A program made the position numbers and the translations under genes. DNA of 33,082 nucleotides from Branchiostoma floridae (lineage: Eukaryota > Chordata > Leptocardii > Amphioxiformes > Branchiostomatidae), in assembly GCF_000003815.2 (NCBI RefSeq), contig NC_049979.1:31106531-31139612 (forward strand). The letters are read 5' to 3'. The notes beneath the pieces are model-generated. The model was given only the letters and a program-made list of their open reading frames with translations, searched no databases and was not told the origin of the DNA. Numbering within the stretch: position 1 is the first letter of the stretch; each line of letters starts with the position of its first letter. Shown here one piece after another: positions 31,104-33,082 of the stretch.

Positions 31104-33082
31104 GCGACACTATGTCCGATTTTCTTCCAACCAACTTTATTGGGTGCGGAATAATTTTTTTAAATGAAATATGCAACTTTTGGGGCAAAAAGCCTCAATT
31201 TGCGCTTCTGAGGCAGAAATAGCTTTTTTTTTAAGTCAAAAAACCTCAATTTGCTCTTCTGAGGCGAAAAGGGCATTGATACTCATAAAAAAATAATGTT
31301 GCGACACGATGTCCGGTTACCTTCAAACCAACTTTATTGGATGCGGAATAATTTTGTGACATGAAATATGCATGTTTTGGGTCAAAAAACCTCAATTCGC
31401 TCTTCTGAAGCATATTAAAAGAGCACTTTTTCGCTTAAAAAAACTCATGCCGCGACACGATGTCCAATTTTCTTTAAACAAACTTTATTGGGTGCGGAAA
31501 ATTTTTTTACATCAAATATGCAATTTTTGGGTAAAAAAACTCACTTTGCTCTTCTGTGCCAATAAGAGCATTTTTTCAAATGAAAAAATAATGTTGCGAG
31601 ACGATGTCCGGTTACCTTCAAACCAACGTTATTGGATGCGGAATAATTTTGTGACATCAAATATGCAAGTATTGGGTAAAAAAATCTTAATTTGCTCTTC
31701 TGAGGCAAAAAGACTATTTTTTTCACATAAATAATTTTGTCGTGACACAATGTCCGATTTTCTTCAAACCAACTTTATTGGATGCGGAATAATTTTTTGA
31801 CATGAAATATGCATGTTTTGGGTAAAAAAATCTCAATTTGCTCTTCTGAGGCAAAAAGAGCATTTTCTAGCATAAAAAAATAATGTTGCGACACGATGTC
31901 CGGTTACATTCAAACCAACTTTATCGGATGCGGAATAATTTTGTGACATGAAATATGCATGTTTTGGGTCAAAAAACCTCAATTCGCTCTTCTGATGCAT
32001 ATTAAAAGAGCACTTTTTCGCTTAAAAAAACTCATGCCGCGACACGATGTCCAATTTTCTTTAAACAAACTTTATTGGGTGCGGAATATTTTTTTACATC
32101 AAATATGCATGTTTTGGGTAAAAAAATCTCAATTTGCTCTTCTGAGGCAAAAAGAGCATTTTCTAGCATAAAAAAATAATGTTGCGACACGATGTCCGGT
32201 TACATTCAAACCAACTTTACTGGATGCGGAATAATTTTTTGACATCAAATATGCAACTTCTGGGTCAAAAAACCTCAATTTGCTCTTCTGAGGCAAAAGG
32301 AGCATTTTTTTGCTTAAAAATTATGTCGCGACACGATGTCCGATTTTCTTCAAACCAACTTTATTGGGTGCGGAATAAGGCAAAAAGAGCATTTTTTCAA
32401 ATAAAAAGTAATGTCGCGACACGATGTCCGATTTTCTTCAAACCAACTTTATTGGGTGCGGAATAATTTTTTGACATGAAATATGCATGTTTTGTGTCAA
32501 AAAACCTCAATTTGCTCTTCTGAGGCAAAAAGAGCATTTTCTAGCATAAAAAAATAATGTTGTGACACGATGTCCGGTTACATTCAAACCAACTTTATTG
32601 GATGCGGAATAATTTTTGACATGAAATATGCAACTTCTGGGTCAAAAAACCTCACTTTGCTCTTCTGAGGCGAAAAGAGCATTTATACGCATAAAAAATA
32701 ATGTTGCGACACGATGTCCGGTTACCTTCAAACCAACTTTATCGGATGCGTAATAATTTTGTGACATCAAATATGCAACTTCTGGGTCAAAAAAAACCTC
32801 AATTTGCTTTTCTGAGGCAAAAAGATCATTTTTAGCATAAAAAAATAATGTTGCGACACGATGTCCGGTTACCTTCAGACCAACTTTATTGGGTGCGTAA
32901 TAATTTTTTGAAATCAAATATGCAAATGTTGGGTAAAAAAATCTCAATTTGCTCTTCTGAGGCAAAAAGAGCCTTTTTCGCATAAAAATCGATGCCGTGA
33001 CACAATATTCAATTTTCTTCAAACCAACTTCATTGGGTGGGGAATAATTTTTAAAAATCAAATACGCAACTTTTTGGGCAAA
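31101..33082. repeat. Satellite array, right block
   Basis: Same monomer as 18525-20009. Anchors lie at 31101, 31298, 31449, 31593, 31739, 31885, 32036, 32181, 32325, 32413, 32559, 32703, 32850 and 32994 and the array runs off the window. Steps are mostly 144-151 bp, with one long (197) and one 88-bp unit (32325 to 32413). Two monomer types alternate: one with GTCCGATTTTCTTC and one with GTCCGGTTACCTTC. A dimer starting at 31298 is repeated almost unchanged at 31885. Confidence 0.95.

Noticed and set aside
31025-33061. Similar open frames on both strands in the right satellite block
   Set aside because: Same satellite by-product; no start context, domain or splice structure.

Overview
The window is a stretch of metazoan nuclear genome. 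It is AT-rich, has five assembly gaps (runs of N), spliceosomal introns, satellite DNA and several nested transposable elements, and no bacterial gene organisation. The mix (animal-type CACTA/EnSpm transposon, an invertebrate-style LINE tail, TTAA- and TA-type miniature elements) fits a marine invertebrate such as a lancelet or mollusc. I cannot fix the species from sequence alone.

Layout. 1-2689: a tandem array with a unit of about 76 bp, bracketed by a related sequence on the left and a 590-bp TTAA-type miniature transposon (2096-2685) on the right; the two brackets are homologous in inverted orientation. 2690-18520: mostly anonymous DNA with diverged direct repeats, a degenerate tandem array (7240-7625), a pogo-like miniature element (8118-8967), a weak two-exon gene candidate (9163-9660), microsatellites, and a pair of diverged repeats (13251-13540, 15266-15560) that share a conserved peptide on the minus strand. 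18525-20009 and 31101-33082: two blocks of one satellite with a monomer of about 146 bp.

The main item is between the satellite blocks. Positions 20010-31100 are a complete-looking 11,091-bp CACTA transposon that interrupts a single satellite monomer and is flanked by the 3-bp target duplication GTC. It carries two divergent spliced genes. On the plus strand is a five-exon transposase of 1025 residues (24613-29240). On the minus strand is a five-exon companion protein of 401 residues (24319-21641). All splice sites are GT-AG, every intron phase matches, and neither predicted reading frame has a stop or frameshift. A 293-bp shared promoter region separates the two start codons. The element also holds subterminal repeat motifs, a degenerate internal tandem repeat near its right end, an internal duplication of about 250 bp, a nested LINE tail, and a side-by-side RFX-type and CRE-type motif pair near its left end.

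Inferred logic: the transposase would cut and paste the element through its ends, and the companion protein (coiled coil, basic stretches, acidic and proline-rich tail) could fill the accessory end-binding or regulatory role known for TNPA in plant En/Spm. The companion role is inference; the element, its boundaries and the gene structures are read directly from the sequence.
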